From Colimorpha sp045576855 (lineage in GTDB: Bacteria; Bacteroidota; Bacteroidia; Bacteroidales; P3), in the NCBI GenBank assembly GCA_045576855.1, contig JAZNHG010000062.1, forward strand, positions 1 through 15,029: a stretch of 15,029 bases of DNA. The letters run 5' to 3'. Of this stretch, positions 5,969-14,274 are shown piece after piece; positions within the stretch are counted from its first letter, which is position 1; each line of letters begins with the position of its first letter. The translations under genes and the position numbers were made by a program. Below the pieces are notes generated by a model that was given only the letters and a program-made list of their open reading frames with translations, did no database searches and was not told where the DNA came from.

Positions 5969-8293
5969 ATGAAAAAGATAGCCTTTATAATAGCAATTCT
6001 GTTACCTGTGGCGGCGCTGGCCCAACGCGCCACGGATGCCAATCTGGTGGGCCATGTGGTGGATGCCGTCAGCGGCGAACATGTGTCGTATGTCACCGTG
6101 GCACTCAAGGGCACTTCTATAGGTACCGTTGCCGATGCCGGTGGTCATTTCCACCTGACCAATTGTCCCGAAGGGACCCACACGCTGGTGGTGCGAGGTG
6201 TGGGCTACCGCCAGGAGGAGCGCACCGTAAGCCTGCAGCGCCAGAAGACGGTAGAGCTGTGCATCGAGCTGCAGCGCGATATGATAGAGCTGGGTCAGGT
6301 GGTGGTCACCGCCACGCAGCATGCCACCACCCGCAACGAGACGCCTACGGTGGTGGGAGTGGTGGGCAGCGAACAGCTGGAGGCCGCCAGCGCCACCAAT
6401 CTGGCCGAAGGGTTGCGCTTCGAGACGGGTGTGCGGGTGGAGAATACCTGTCAGAACTGTGGCTCCAACGAGGTGCGTATCAATGGGCTGGGCGGCGCCT
6501 ACAGCCAGGTGCTCATCGATAGCCGTCCCATCAACAGCGCCCTGGCCGGAGTCTATCTGCTGGAGCAGTTGCCCGCGGCAATGATTGACCAGGTGGAGGT
6601 GATGCGCGGGGGCGGCTCGGCGCTCTACGGCAGCAACGCCATAGCCGGCGTGGTCAATGTCATCACCAAGGAGCCGGTGCGCAACATGGCCGAGGTGGGC
6701 AACATCACGCGTCTGGTGGGTGGCCGCAGTGTGGACTGGGCCAACTCCTTCAACGCGTCGGTGGTCAGCGAGAGCCACCGCGCCGGACTCTTCGTCTACG
6801 GACACAACCGCCAGCGCGACCCCTACGACCACGACGGCGACGGATACTCCGAACTCGGCCTGCTGAAGGCCCGCATGGTGGGCTTCCGCGGCTATGTGCG
6901 CACGGGCGATTATTCCAAGCTGAATGTGGAGTACCACAACCTGAACGAGTACCGCCGCGGGGGCGACCGCTTCGATTTGCCGTCGCCGCAGGCCCATGTC
7001 TCCGAGGGAGGCGAGCACGATATACACAGCGGCAGCGTGAAATGGGACTGGTTCTCGCGCAACGGTCTGCGCCATGCCTCCCTGTTCGCCTCGGCCCAGC
7101 ATGTGGACCGCGAGAGCTACTACGGCGAGCGCGAGGACGACGAGCCCTTCGGCAATGCCTATGGCTATACCGCCAACCTGACGGTAGACTACGGTGCGCT
7201 GTACAGCCGCCACTTCGACCGCCTGTGGTTCCTGCCGGCCGAGTTCACCGCGGGGGTGGAGCATTCGCTGGACGACCTGCGCGACCACACCCTGACCAGC
7301 CCCGACACGCTGCGCCAGCGCGTCGGTGTGCTCAGCGCCTATGTGCAGAATGTGTGGCAGAGCTACCGCTGGACGCTGCTTGTGGGCGTGCGGGCCGACA
7401 AGCACACGATGGTCGACGCACCCGTGTTCAGCCCCCGGCTCAACGTGCGCTATGCCCCCAGCGAGCACCTGGTGCTGCGCACGGGCTACAGCTCCGGCTT
7501 CCGCGCGCCGCAGGTCTACGACGAGGACCTGCATGTGGGTGCCGTGGCGGGCGAGATCTACCGCATCACCAATGCCGTCGACCTCCGCATGGAGCGCTCG
7601 CATTCCGTCAACGCCTCGGCCGACTTCTGCTTCCATCTGGGGCAGATGGAGGCCGACCTACTGGTGGAGGGGTTCTATACGCGTATCGACGACGCCTTCG
7701 TCAACGAGTTGCTGTTCGACGACACCCTCGGCGGCTATCGCCACTACGAACGGCGCAATGCCGACGGTGCCGAGGTGAGCGGACTGAATGCCGAGTTGCG
7801 CATGGCGCCGCTGCCCACCCTGCAGCTGCAGCTGGGCGGCACCTGGCAGCGCAGCCGCTACCTGGGCCGGGGGCAGGAGTGGGCCGAGGGACGCTACGAG
7901 CGGCGCATGGAACGCACCCCCGACGTATATGCTTACCTCACGGCACGCTACAATCCCCACAAGCGCCTGCAGCTCAGCCTCAGCGGCATCTTCACCGGCC
8001 CGATGCTGGTCTACCACACCGTGGCCGACAGTGAGCATGAGCATGCCGACAAGCACGCGCACGGCTCCGAGGTGGAGCAGGTGGTCACCCCCTCGTTTTT
8101 CGACCTCTCGGCCCGGGTCACCTACAGCATCCCGCTCGGCCGACGCACGGCGCTCGACGTCAGCGCCGGAGTGCAGAATATCTTCAACTCCTACCAGCGC
8201 GACTTCGACCAGGGCCCCGACCGCGATTCGCAGTACATCTACGGCCCCTCGCTGCCGCGTACCTTCTTCGCCGAAGCCAGGCTTTCGCTCTGA
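5969..8293 (+). CDS. TonB-dependent outer-membrane receptor with His-rich segment, probable metal or metallophore uptake
   Basis: A 774-residue TonB-dependent receptor. Residues 1-18 form a signal peptide ending ALAQ. A carboxypeptidase-regulatory-like domain follows (about 24-105, with GTSIGTVADAGGHF). The plug domain (about 108-225) begins near VVVTATQ and includes ALYGSNAIAGVVNVITKEP, split here as landmarks. The rest is a 22-strand-type barrel ending FFAEARLSL. Two features point to metal: a plug-domain CxxC (Cys161, Cys164 in TCQNCG), and a His-rich segment with His683, 690, 692, 696 and 698, likely in an extracellular loop. The small Cys/His protein upstream supports this. The overall class is CirA/BtuB-like rather than SusC, since there is no SusD partner. 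No promoter of the usual type was seen directly upstream. The substrate (copper, zinc, a chelate, haem or cobalamin) is not determined. Confidence 0.88.
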   Translation: MKKIAFIIAILLPVAALAQRATDANLVGHVVDAVSGEHVSYVTVALKGTSIGTVADAGGHFHLTNCPEGTHTLVVRGVGYRQEERTVSLQRQKTVELCIELQRDMIELGQVVVTATQHATTRNETPTVVGVVGSEQLEAASATNLAEGLRFETGVRVENTCQNCGSNEVRINGLGGAYSQVLIDSRPINSALAGVYLLEQLPAAMIDQVEVMRGGGSALYGSNAIAGVVNVITKEPVRNMAEVGNITRLVGGRSVDWANSFNASVVSESHRAGLFVYGHNRQRDPYDHDGDGYSELGLLKARMVGFRGYVRTGDYSKLNVEYHNLNEYRRGGDRFDLPSPQAHVSEGGEHDIHSGSVKWDWFSRNGLRHASLFASAQHVDRESYYGEREDDEPFGNAYGYTANLTVDYGALYSRHFDRLWFLPAEFTAGVEHSLDDLRDHTLTSPDTLRQRVGVLSAYVQNVWQSYRWTLLVGVRADKHTMVDAPVFSPRLNVRYAPSEHLVLRTGYSSGFRAPQVYDEDLHVGAVAGEIYRITNAVDLRMERSHSVNASADFCFHLGQMEADLLVEGFYTRIDDAFVNELLFDDTLGGYRHYERRNADGAEVSGLNAELRMAPLPTLQLQLGGTWQRSRYLGRGQEWAEGRYERRMERTPDVYAYLTARYNPHKRLQLSLSGIFTGPMLVYHTVADSEHEHADKHAHGSEVEQVVTPSFFDLSARVTYSIPLGRRTALDVSAGVQNIFNSYQRDFDQGPDRDSQYIYGPSLPRTFFAEARLSL

Positions 8294-8303
8294 CCGTTGC
8301 CGG

Positions 8304-8319
8304 CCCGTCGGCCGACGGG
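8304..8319. terminator. GC-rich palindrome after the receptor gene
   Basis: CCCGTCGGCCGACGGG is a perfect 16-bp palindrome starting 11 bases after the receptor stop. It could fold as a six-pair stem with a GGCC loop. There is no T-run after it, so it is only a weak terminator candidate; an operator or a processing site is as likely. Confidence 0.4.
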
Positions 8320-8424
8320 GGTAGTGTCGCCGCGGCATACCGTCCGGGCCGACGGGTCGCAAGGCAGCCTGAAACGGCCTGCGAAAACCAGCCTAACACC
8401 TTATCAACTACTACTATAGTAGGT

Positions 8425-8479
8425 GTTGGTAAGTCGTTGGTAAGTCGTTGGTAAGTCGTTGGTAAGTCGATGGTAGGTT
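8425..8479. repeat. 11-bp tandem array, five units, upstream of ileS
   Basis: Four perfect units GTTGGTAAGTC followed by one diverged unit GATGGTAGGTT. A 12-bp perfect palindrome CTACTATAGTAG (8411-8422) sits two bases before it. The last unit and its flank share the 13-mer GATGGTAGGTTGG with the array at 147-212, and both arrays fit GKTGGTARGNN, so they are one family. It lies 80 bases upstream of the ileS -33 element. Confidence 0.9.
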
Positions 8480-8559
8480 GGAAGCCTGGCGTTCAGTGGG
8501 TTACAAGGGCGTTTTTTCGCGTCACAACAGGCAGGGGTATTTTTCGTCTGGATTTGCTT

Positions 8560-8589
8560 TTGCCGTTTTGGATATTTTTTGTATCTTTG
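8560..8589 (+). promoter_or_regulatory. Bacteroidetes-type promoter for ileS
   Basis: TTG (8560-8562, within TTTTG), a 19-base spacer and TATCTTTG (8582-8589) fit the Bacteroides consensus exactly. Transcription would begin near 8596, leaving a leader of about 48 bases. I saw no T-box-like structure in that leader; it is too short for one. Confidence 0.85.
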
Positions 8590-8644
8590 CCGATTGAACA
8601 GCTGGCGGTCGGTACCGCCAAGTTGTTGTATTATAACATAGTAT

Positions 8645-11600
8645 ATGAAATATAACGAATATAAGCAACTTGATTTGACCCGTATCGGGGCCGAGGTGCG
8701 CCGCTACTGGGAAGAGAACGCAACATTCGAGAAAGGCCAGCGCCTGAGCGAGGGCCATCCGTCTTTTGTCTTCTACGACGGACCGCCGTCGGCCAACGGC
8801 AAACCGGGCATCCACCATGTGATGGCGCGCACCATCAAGGACGTCTTCTGTCGCTACAAGGCGCAGCGTGGCTACCATGTGGACCGCAAAGCCGGCTGGG
8901 ACACCCACGGTCTGCCCGTGGAGCTTGGGGTTGAAAAGAACCTGGGCATCACCAAAGAGGATATAGGCAAGAAAATCAGCGTGGACGAGTACAACCAGGC
9001 TTGCCGCACCGAGGTGCTGAAATACAAGGACCTGTGGGACGAGCTGACGCGCCAGATGGGCTATTGGGTCGACCTGGAGCACCCCTATATCACGTTTGAC
9101 AACGAGTATATCGAGACCCTGTGGTTCCTGCTGAAGAAGCTGTACGACAAGGGACTGCTCTACAAGGGCTACACCATCCAGCCCTACAGCCCCGCTGCCG
9201 GCACGGGCCTGAGCAGCCACGAGCTGAACATGCCCGGCTGCTACCGCGACGTGAAGGATACCACCTGCGTGGCTATGTTTAAAATAGTGTTCAGTGGTGA
9301 GTGTTCAGTGTTCAGTGAGTTTTTGCAGGAGGGCGGCAGCCAACTTAACACTAATCACTTAACACTAAACACTGATATCCCCACTTATGCCATCGCCTGG
9401 ACCACCACGCCGTGGACCCTGCCCAGCAACACGGCCCTCTGTGTGGGACCCAATATCGACTATGTGCTGATTGAGACCACGCACCCCTACACCGAGCAGC
9501 CCTGCCGCATCATCATGGCCAAGGCGCTCGTGGGCTCGATGTTCCCCGAGGGTAAAGGTCCCGATTACAAGATTGTCGGCGAGTGCAAAGGCACAGCCCT
9601 GGAGGGGCTGCGCTACGAGCAGCTGATACCCTGGGTGCGTCCGCGCGAGGTGAGCGAGCAGGGCAGCTTCCGCATCATTCTGGGCGACTACGTCACCACC
9701 GAGGACGGTACCGGCATAGTGCACATCGCACCCACCTTCGGCGCCGACGATGCCCGCGTGGCCAAGAAGGCCGGCATCGGCGAACTGCTGCTCTTCGACC
9801 GCGACGGCAAGCAGCTGCCGATGGTCGACAAGCAGGGCCGCTTCGCCCCGATAGAGGACCTCGACCCCGAGTGGGTGAAGGAGAATATGAACACCGAGCT
9901 CTACGGCCAGTATGCCGGCAAGTTCGTCAAGAATGCCTACGACCCCGCCAAGACCGAGAAGGACATGAGCCTCGATGTGGAATTGGTCATCATGCTCAAG
10001 GGCGAAGGCAAGCTCTTCAAGAGCGAGAAGCACACCCACAGCTATCCCCACTGCTGGCGTACCGACAAGCCCGTGCTCTACTATCCGCTGGACAGCTGGT
10101 TTATCCGCACCACTGCCCTCAAGGACCGCATGATAGAGCTGAACAAGACCATCAACTGGAAGCCCGAAGCCACCGGTACGGGCCGCTTTGGCAACTGGTT
10201 GGAGAATATCGTCGACTGGAACCTCTCGCGCAGCCGCTACTGGGGTACCCCGCTGCCCATCTGGCGCACCGAGGACGGCCGCGAGGAGAAGTGCATCGGC
10301 AGCGTCGGGGAGCTCCGCGCAGAGATAGACAAGGCTGTCGCTGCCGGTCTGATGAAAGAGAATCCCTATGCCGGCGACTATACCCAGTTCGACCTGCACC
10401 GCCCGTATATCGACAATGTCGTCCTGGTCAGCGACAGCGGTAAGCCTATGCGCCGCGAGCCCGACCTGATAGATGTGTGGTTCGACAGCGGCGCCATGCC
10501 CTATGCCCAGATTCACTACATGGGCGAGGCTTTGCGCAAGGACCAGTTCCCGGCCGACTTTATCGCCGAGGGCGTCGACCAGACGCGTGGCTGGTTCTAT
10601 ACCCTGCATGCCATCGCCACCATGTGCTTCGACTCGGTGGCGTTCAAGAACGTCATCAGCAACGGCCTGGTGCTGGACAAGAACGGCAACAAGATGAGCA
10701 AGCGTCTGGGCAATGCCGTCGACCCCTTCGAGACCCTCGGCAAGTATGGCCCCGACGCTACCCGCTGGTACATGATCACCAACAGCCAGCCGTGGGATAA
10801 CCTGAAGTTCGACATCGAGGGCGTCGACGAGGTGCGCCGCAAGCTCTTTGGCACGCTCTATAATACCTACTCATTCTTCGCCCTCTACGCCAATCTGGAC
10901 GGTTTCGACTACAGCCAGAAGGACCTCGATATCAAGGAGCGTCCGGAGATTGACCGGTGGATACTCAGCGAGCTGAACACGCTGGTCAAGACTGTGGGGG
11001 ACGCTATGGAGGACTACGAGCCCACGCGTGCGGGCCGTGCCATCGGCACCTTCGTCGATGCCTACCTCAGCAACTGGTATGTCCGCCTCTGCCGCCGCCG
11101 CTTCTGGAAGGGCGACATGACGCAGGACAAGGTCAGCGCCTACCAGACGCTCTACACCTGCCTCGAGACCCTCAGCCGTCTGATGGCTCCGATAGCCCCC
11201 TTCTTCAGCGAGCGCATGTTCCTCGACCTCAATGCCGTCACCCACCGTCATCAGGTGGAGAGCGTACATCACCTGCCTTTCCCCGAGGTGCACGAGGCAA
11301 TGGTGGACAAGAGTCTTGAGGAGCGCATGCAGCTAGCCCAGAAGGTCTGCTCTATGGTGCTCGGTCTGCGCAAGAAGAGCAACCTGCGTGTGCGTCAGCC
11401 GCTGCAGAAGATAGTCATCCCGGTGAAGGACAACGCCATGCGTGAGCAGATTGAACGTGTGCAGCACCTTATATGCTCCGAGCTCAATGTGAAGCAGGTG
11501 GAGTTCCTGGCTGCCGACAACGACTTGCTGGTGAAGAAGATTAAACCAAACTTCAAGACCCTCGGCCCGCGCTATGGCAAGGTGATGAAAGCCCTTGGTG

Positions 11601-12049
11601 CCGCCATTATGGCCTTCAGCCAGCAACAGATTAACGCCCTCGAGGCCGATGGCAAGACGATGATTAGTGTCGACGGAACCGACTGCGAGGTGCTGCTCAG
11701 CGACGTCGAGATTGCCACGCAGGACATCCCCGGCTGGGTGGTTGCCAACGACGGGTCGCTCACCGTAGCCCTCGATATCACGCTCACCCAGGAACTAGTC
11801 GACGAAGGTATCGCACGCGAGTTGGTGAACCGCATACAAAATATCCGCAAGGAACAGTTTGATGTCACAGACCGTATTGTGGTCACCCTCCAGAGTGGCG
11901 AGTGGGATGCTGCCGTCGAGCGTCACCGCGACTATATCTGCACCGAGACCCTCTGCACCAGCCTCTCGCTGCTGCCGGCGGTCGAGGGTGGCACATCTAT
12001 CGAGTTGCTCGATGGACAGCACACCGTCATCAATATCATGAAAGCATAA
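8645..12049 (+). CDS. ileS: Isoleucine–tRNA ligase carrying an in-frame repeat insertion
   Basis: A 1134-residue class I aminoacyl-tRNA synthetase that charges tRNA-Ile in the cytoplasm. The ATP-binding HIGH motif appears as GIHH (55-58, in PPSANGKPGIHH), a variant I recall from other Bacteroidetes IleRS. The second signature is KMSKR (683-687). The CP1 editing domain is marked by WTTTPWTLPSN (252-262). AGWDTHGLPVE (near 83-93) and SRSRYWGTPLP are also present. KMSKR resembles the eukaryote-like IleRS class. Residues about 215-243 are translated from an inverted pair of 7-bp arrays and read VFSGECSVFS ... LNTNHLTLNT. This segment replaces what I remember as a short loop of about a dozen residues in Bacteroides IleRS. 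The frame stays open and all catalytic motifs after it are intact, so the gene is probably functional. It is followed 27 bases later by an acyl-CoA synthetase gene. Confidence 0.97.
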   Translation: MKYNEYKQLDLTRIGAEVRRYWEENATFEKGQRLSEGHPSFVFYDGPPSANGKPGIHHVMARTIKDVFCRYKAQRGYHVDRKAGWDTHGLPVELGVEKNLGITKEDIGKKISVDEYNQACRTEVLKYKDLWDELTRQMGYWVDLEHPYITFDNEYIETLWFLLKKLYDKGLLYKGYTIQPYSPAAGTGLSSHELNMPGCYRDVKDTTCVAMFKIVFSGECSVFSEFLQEGGSQLNTNHLTLNTDIPTYAIAWTTTPWTLPSNTALCVGPNIDYVLIETTHPYTEQPCRIIMAKALVGSMFPEGKGPDYKIVGECKGTALEGLRYEQLIPWVRPREVSEQGSFRIILGDYVTTEDGTGIVHIAPTFGADDARVAKKAGIGELLLFDRDGKQLPMVDKQGRFAPIEDLDPEWVKENMNTELYGQYAGKFVKNAYDPAKTEKDMSLDVELVIMLKGEGKLFKSEKHTHSYPHCWRTDKPVLYYPLDSWFIRTTALKDRMIELNKTINWKPEATGTGRFGNWLENIVDWNLSRSRYWGTPLPIWRTEDGREEKCIGSVGELRAEIDKAVAAGLMKENPYAGDYTQFDLHRPYIDNVVLVSDSGKPMRREPDLIDVWFDSGAMPYAQIHYMGEALRKDQFPADFIAEGVDQTRGWFYTLHAIATMCFDSVAFKNVISNGLVLDKNGNKMSKRLGNAVDPFETLGKYGPDATRWYMITNSQPWDNLKFDIEGVDEVRRKLFGTLYNTYSFFALYANLDGFDYSQKDLDIKERPEIDRWILSELNTLVKTVGDAMEDYEPTRAGRAIGTFVDAYLSNWYVRLCRRRFWKGDMTQDKVSAYQTLYTCLETLSRLMAPIAPFFSERMFLDLNAVTHRHQVESVHHLPFPEVHEAMVDKSLEERMQLAQKVCSMVLGLRKKSNLRVRQPLQKIVIPVKDNAMREQIERVQHLICSELNVKQVEFLAADNDLLVKKIKPNFKTLGPRYGKVMKALGAAIMAFSQQQINALEADGKTMISVDGTDCEVLLSDVEIATQDIPGWVVANDGSLTVALDITLTQELVDEGIARELVNRIQNIRKEQFDVTDRIVVTLQSGEWDAAVERHRDYICTETLCTSLSLLPAVEGGTSIELLDGQHTVINIMKA
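9286..9372. repeat. Inverted pair of 7-bp arrays inside ileS (palindromic element, copy 2)
   Basis: The left arm (9286-9320) is AGTGTTC, AGTGGTG, AGTGTTC, AGTGTTC and a decayed fifth unit. The right arm (9345-9372) is TTAACAC, TAATCAC, TTAACAC, TAAACAC. They are separated by 24 bases. This is the design of 224-318 with the same unit sequences. In the ileS frame it contains no stop, although the TAA triplets of the right arm would stop another frame. Confidence 0.92.
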
Positions 12050-12076
12050 GCAATAAATCAATAAAACAGAATCAAT

Positions 12077-14149
12077 ATGATAGCAAAAGAACTACTCAAC
12101 CCGAAGAGCATCGTCATCTGTGGTGCTTCGAGCGATGTACACAAGCCGGGCGGCAAGGCTCTCTGGAACCTGCTGCACAGTCCTTTCAAGGGCGAAATCT
12201 ATGCCGTCAATCCCAAGGAGACCGAGGTGCAAGGCGTGAAGTGCTACGCCAAGGTAGACGACCTGCCGCAGGTGGACTGCGCCATCCTCTGCATTGCAGC
12301 CAAGTTCTGCGCCCAGACGGTCGATGTGTTGGCCAAGGAAAAGGGTACCAAGGGCTTTATTATCGTCAGCGCCGGCTTCAGCGAGGAGAACGCTGAGGGC
12401 GCCGCCATCGAGAAGCACATCGTCGACACCATCAACAGCGTCGGCGGTTCGCTCATCGGCCCCAACTGCACCGGCTTCCTCAACACCAACTACAGCGGCT
12501 GCTTCGACGCTCCTATTCCCCAACTCGACCCCAAGGGTGTGGACTTCATCACCGGCAGCGGTGCCACGGCCGTCTTCATCAAAGAGTATGGCATGAGCAA
12601 TGGCCTCAAGTTCAATAGCGTGTGGGCTGTGGGTAACAGCGCCCAGCTGGGTATCGAGGACGTGCTGGAGCACCTGGACGAGACCTTCGACCCCGAGAAG
12701 TCGAGCCGCGTCATCATGCTCTACATGGAGAAGATCGGAGACCCGCAGCGTCTGCTCAAACATAGCCGCAGCCTCATCAACAAAGGCTGCCATATCGCCG
12801 CCATCAAGAGCGGTGGCAGTGCCGCCGGTAGCCGTGCCGCCAGCAGCCACACCGGTGCCCTGGCTACCAACGACGCCGCCGTCGACGCCCTCTTCCGCAA
12901 GGCCGGCATCGTGCGCTGCCAGAACCGTCAGGAGCTGACCACTGTCTGCGCCGTCTTCATGCATCCCGAAATCAAGGGCAAGCGCTGCGCCGTCATCACC
13001 CACGCCGGTGGTCCCGCCGTGATGCTGACCGACGTGCTGAGCAACGGCGGTATGGAGGTGCCTTCGCTGAAGGAGCACCCCGCCAGTCCCGCTCTGTTGG
13101 AGAAGCTCTTCGCCGGCAGCTCGGTGGGCAACCCCATCGACTTTCTGGCTACCGGCACTGCCGAGCAGCTGGGCTATATCATCGACGCCGTCGAGAACGA
13201 CTATACCGACATCGACTTCTCGGTGGTCATCTTCGGCAGCCCCGGACTGTTCAGCAACAAGGAGGTTTATGACCTGCTCGACCAGAAGATGAAGACCTGC
13301 AAGAAGCCCATCTTCCCCGTCCTGCCCTCTATCATCAACGTCAAGGAAGAGATCGACGAGTTCATCGCCAAGGGCCGCATCAACTTCCCCGAGGAGTGCG
13401 TGCTCGGCAATGCCATCTGCAAGGTCTACAATACGCCCAAGCCGCAGCCCGAGAACGTGGAGCAGCCCGCCATCGACGTGGCCCGCATCCGCAAGACCAT
13501 CGACCGCTGCAAGGACGGCTATATGGAGATCAGCGACTACAACGAGCTGCTCGACGCCGCCGGCATCAGCCGCAAGAAGAGTGTCGAGGTGAGCAAGAAA
13601 GAGGATGCCCTGGCCTTCGCCAAGGAGGTGGGCTGCTCGAAGGATGTGCCCCTCGTGATGAAGGTCGTCGGTCCGCTACACAAGAGCGACGTGGGTGGTG
13701 TCACCCTCGGTGTGAAGGACCTCGATACCGTGGCCAAGGAGTTCGACCGCCTCATCGTCATCCCCGAGACCTACGCCGTCGAGATGTACCCGATGCTGGA
13801 CGGTACGGACGTCTATATCGGCGCCATCCGTGATGCCAAGTTCGGCCATCAGATATTCTTCGGTCTGGGCGGCATATTCATCGAGGTGCTTAAGGATGTC
13901 CAGTCGGCGCTGGCCCCCATCACCGCCGCCGAAGCCAAGGAGATGCTTACGCAGCTCAAGGGCTACAAGATCCTGCAGGGTGTGCGTGGCCAGGAGGGTG
14001 TCAACCTTGACCTCTACGCCGACCAGGTGGCCCGCGTCAGCGCCCTGGTGCAGGCCGCGCCCGAGATTGCCGAGATGGACCTCAACCCGCTGCTTGGCAA
14101 CCCGCGCTATGTCACTGCTGTTGACGCTCGAATTCGTTTGGAGAAATGA
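12077..14149 (+). CDS. ADP-forming acyl-CoA synthetase (acetate–CoA ligase), fused alpha-beta subunits
   Basis: A 690-residue NDP-forming acyl-CoA synthetase. It interconverts acetyl-CoA (or another acyl-CoA), ADP and phosphate with the free acid, ATP and CoA, and in fermenting anaerobes serves mainly to make ATP. Domains in order are a CoA-binding Rossmann domain (about 5-130, with VICGASSDVHKPGG), a succinyl-CoA-ligase-like region (about 150-440) and an ATP-grasp domain (about 470-690, with VMKVVGPLHKSDVGG). The phosphohistidine is His258 in SSHTGALA. The C-terminal EMDLNPLL is typical of the ATP-grasp end. The length fits fused alpha-beta enzymes. The start ATG lies 27 bases after ileS and has no Shine-Dalgarno. 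No promoter is seen between, so it is probably read from the ileS promoter. Substrate choice among acetate, propionate and others cannot be told. Confidence 0.93.
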   Translation: MIAKELLNPKSIVICGASSDVHKPGGKALWNLLHSPFKGEIYAVNPKETEVQGVKCYAKVDDLPQVDCAILCIAAKFCAQTVDVLAKEKGTKGFIIVSAGFSEENAEGAAIEKHIVDTINSVGGSLIGPNCTGFLNTNYSGCFDAPIPQLDPKGVDFITGSGATAVFIKEYGMSNGLKFNSVWAVGNSAQLGIEDVLEHLDETFDPEKSSRVIMLYMEKIGDPQRLLKHSRSLINKGCHIAAIKSGGSAAGSRAASSHTGALATNDAAVDALFRKAGIVRCQNRQELTTVCAVFMHPEIKGKRCAVITHAGGPAVMLTDVLSNGGMEVPSLKEHPASPALLEKLFAGSSVGNPIDFLATGTAEQLGYIIDAVENDYTDIDFSVVIFGSPGLFSNKEVYDLLDQKMKTCKKPIFPVLPSIINVKEEIDEFIAKGRINFPEECVLGNAICKVYNTPKPQPENVEQPAIDVARIRKTIDRCKDGYMEISDYNELLDAAGISRKKSVEVSKKEDALAFAKEVGCSKDVPLVMKVVGPLHKSDVGGVTLGVKDLDTVAKEFDRLIVIPETYAVEMYPMLDGTDVYIGAIRDAKFGHQIFFGLGGIFIEVLKDVQSALAPITAAEAKEMLTQLKGYKILQGVRGQEGVNLDLYADQVARVSALVQAAPEIAEMDLNPLLGNPRYVTAVDARIRLEK

Positions 14150-14184
14150 TATTTTTAGCCCCAAACGTCTAAATTCGACCCCGA

Positions 14185-14220
14185 AACGGCGACGCGGATA
14201 CAATAATCCACGCCGCCGTT
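14185..14220 (+). terminator. Hairpin after the ileS–acyl-CoA synthetase unit
   Basis: AACGGCGACGCGGAT (14185-14199) pairs with ATCCACGCCGCCGTT (14206-14220) at 13 of 15 positions around a six-base loop. It is followed by the T-rich CGTTATTTTG. It starts 36 bases after the stop and probably ends the upstream transcript. The GTTATTTTGC just after it resembles a -7 box with one mismatch, but I found no TTG at the right distance, so I do not call a promoter for the next gene. Confidence 0.6.
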
Positions 14221-14274
14221 CGTTATTTTGCCCGAAAATTTATAACTTATTGTCTAACTAAAAATAATAGAAAG

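Larger units (their letters stand above)
8294..8644. other. Gene-free gap with palindromes, 11-bp array and ileS promoter
   Basis: No credible gene lies here. It holds a GC-rich perfect palindrome (8304-8319), a second part-copy of GGCCGACGGG (8347-8356), a small hairpin CGCAAGGC/GCCTGCG (about 8358-8383), a 12-bp palindrome (8411-8422), an 11-bp array (8425-8479) and the ileS promoter (8560-8589). A short frame at 8470-8655 has no signal or family and overlaps the promoter. Confidence 0.75.

Noticed and set aside
6002..7636. A 544-residue frame antisense to the receptor gene
   Set aside because: Low-complexity His/Val/Ala composition typical of the antisense of GC-rich codons; the sense strand encodes a clear TonB-dependent receptor.
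8470..8655. A 61-residue frame across the ileS promoter
   Set aside because: It begins in the 11-bp array, contains the -33 and -7 boxes and overlaps the ileS start. No family features are seen.
9365..10609. A 414-residue frame antisense to ileS
   Set aside because: Same reasoning: no motif, no promoter, and it covers conserved IleRS motifs on the other strand.
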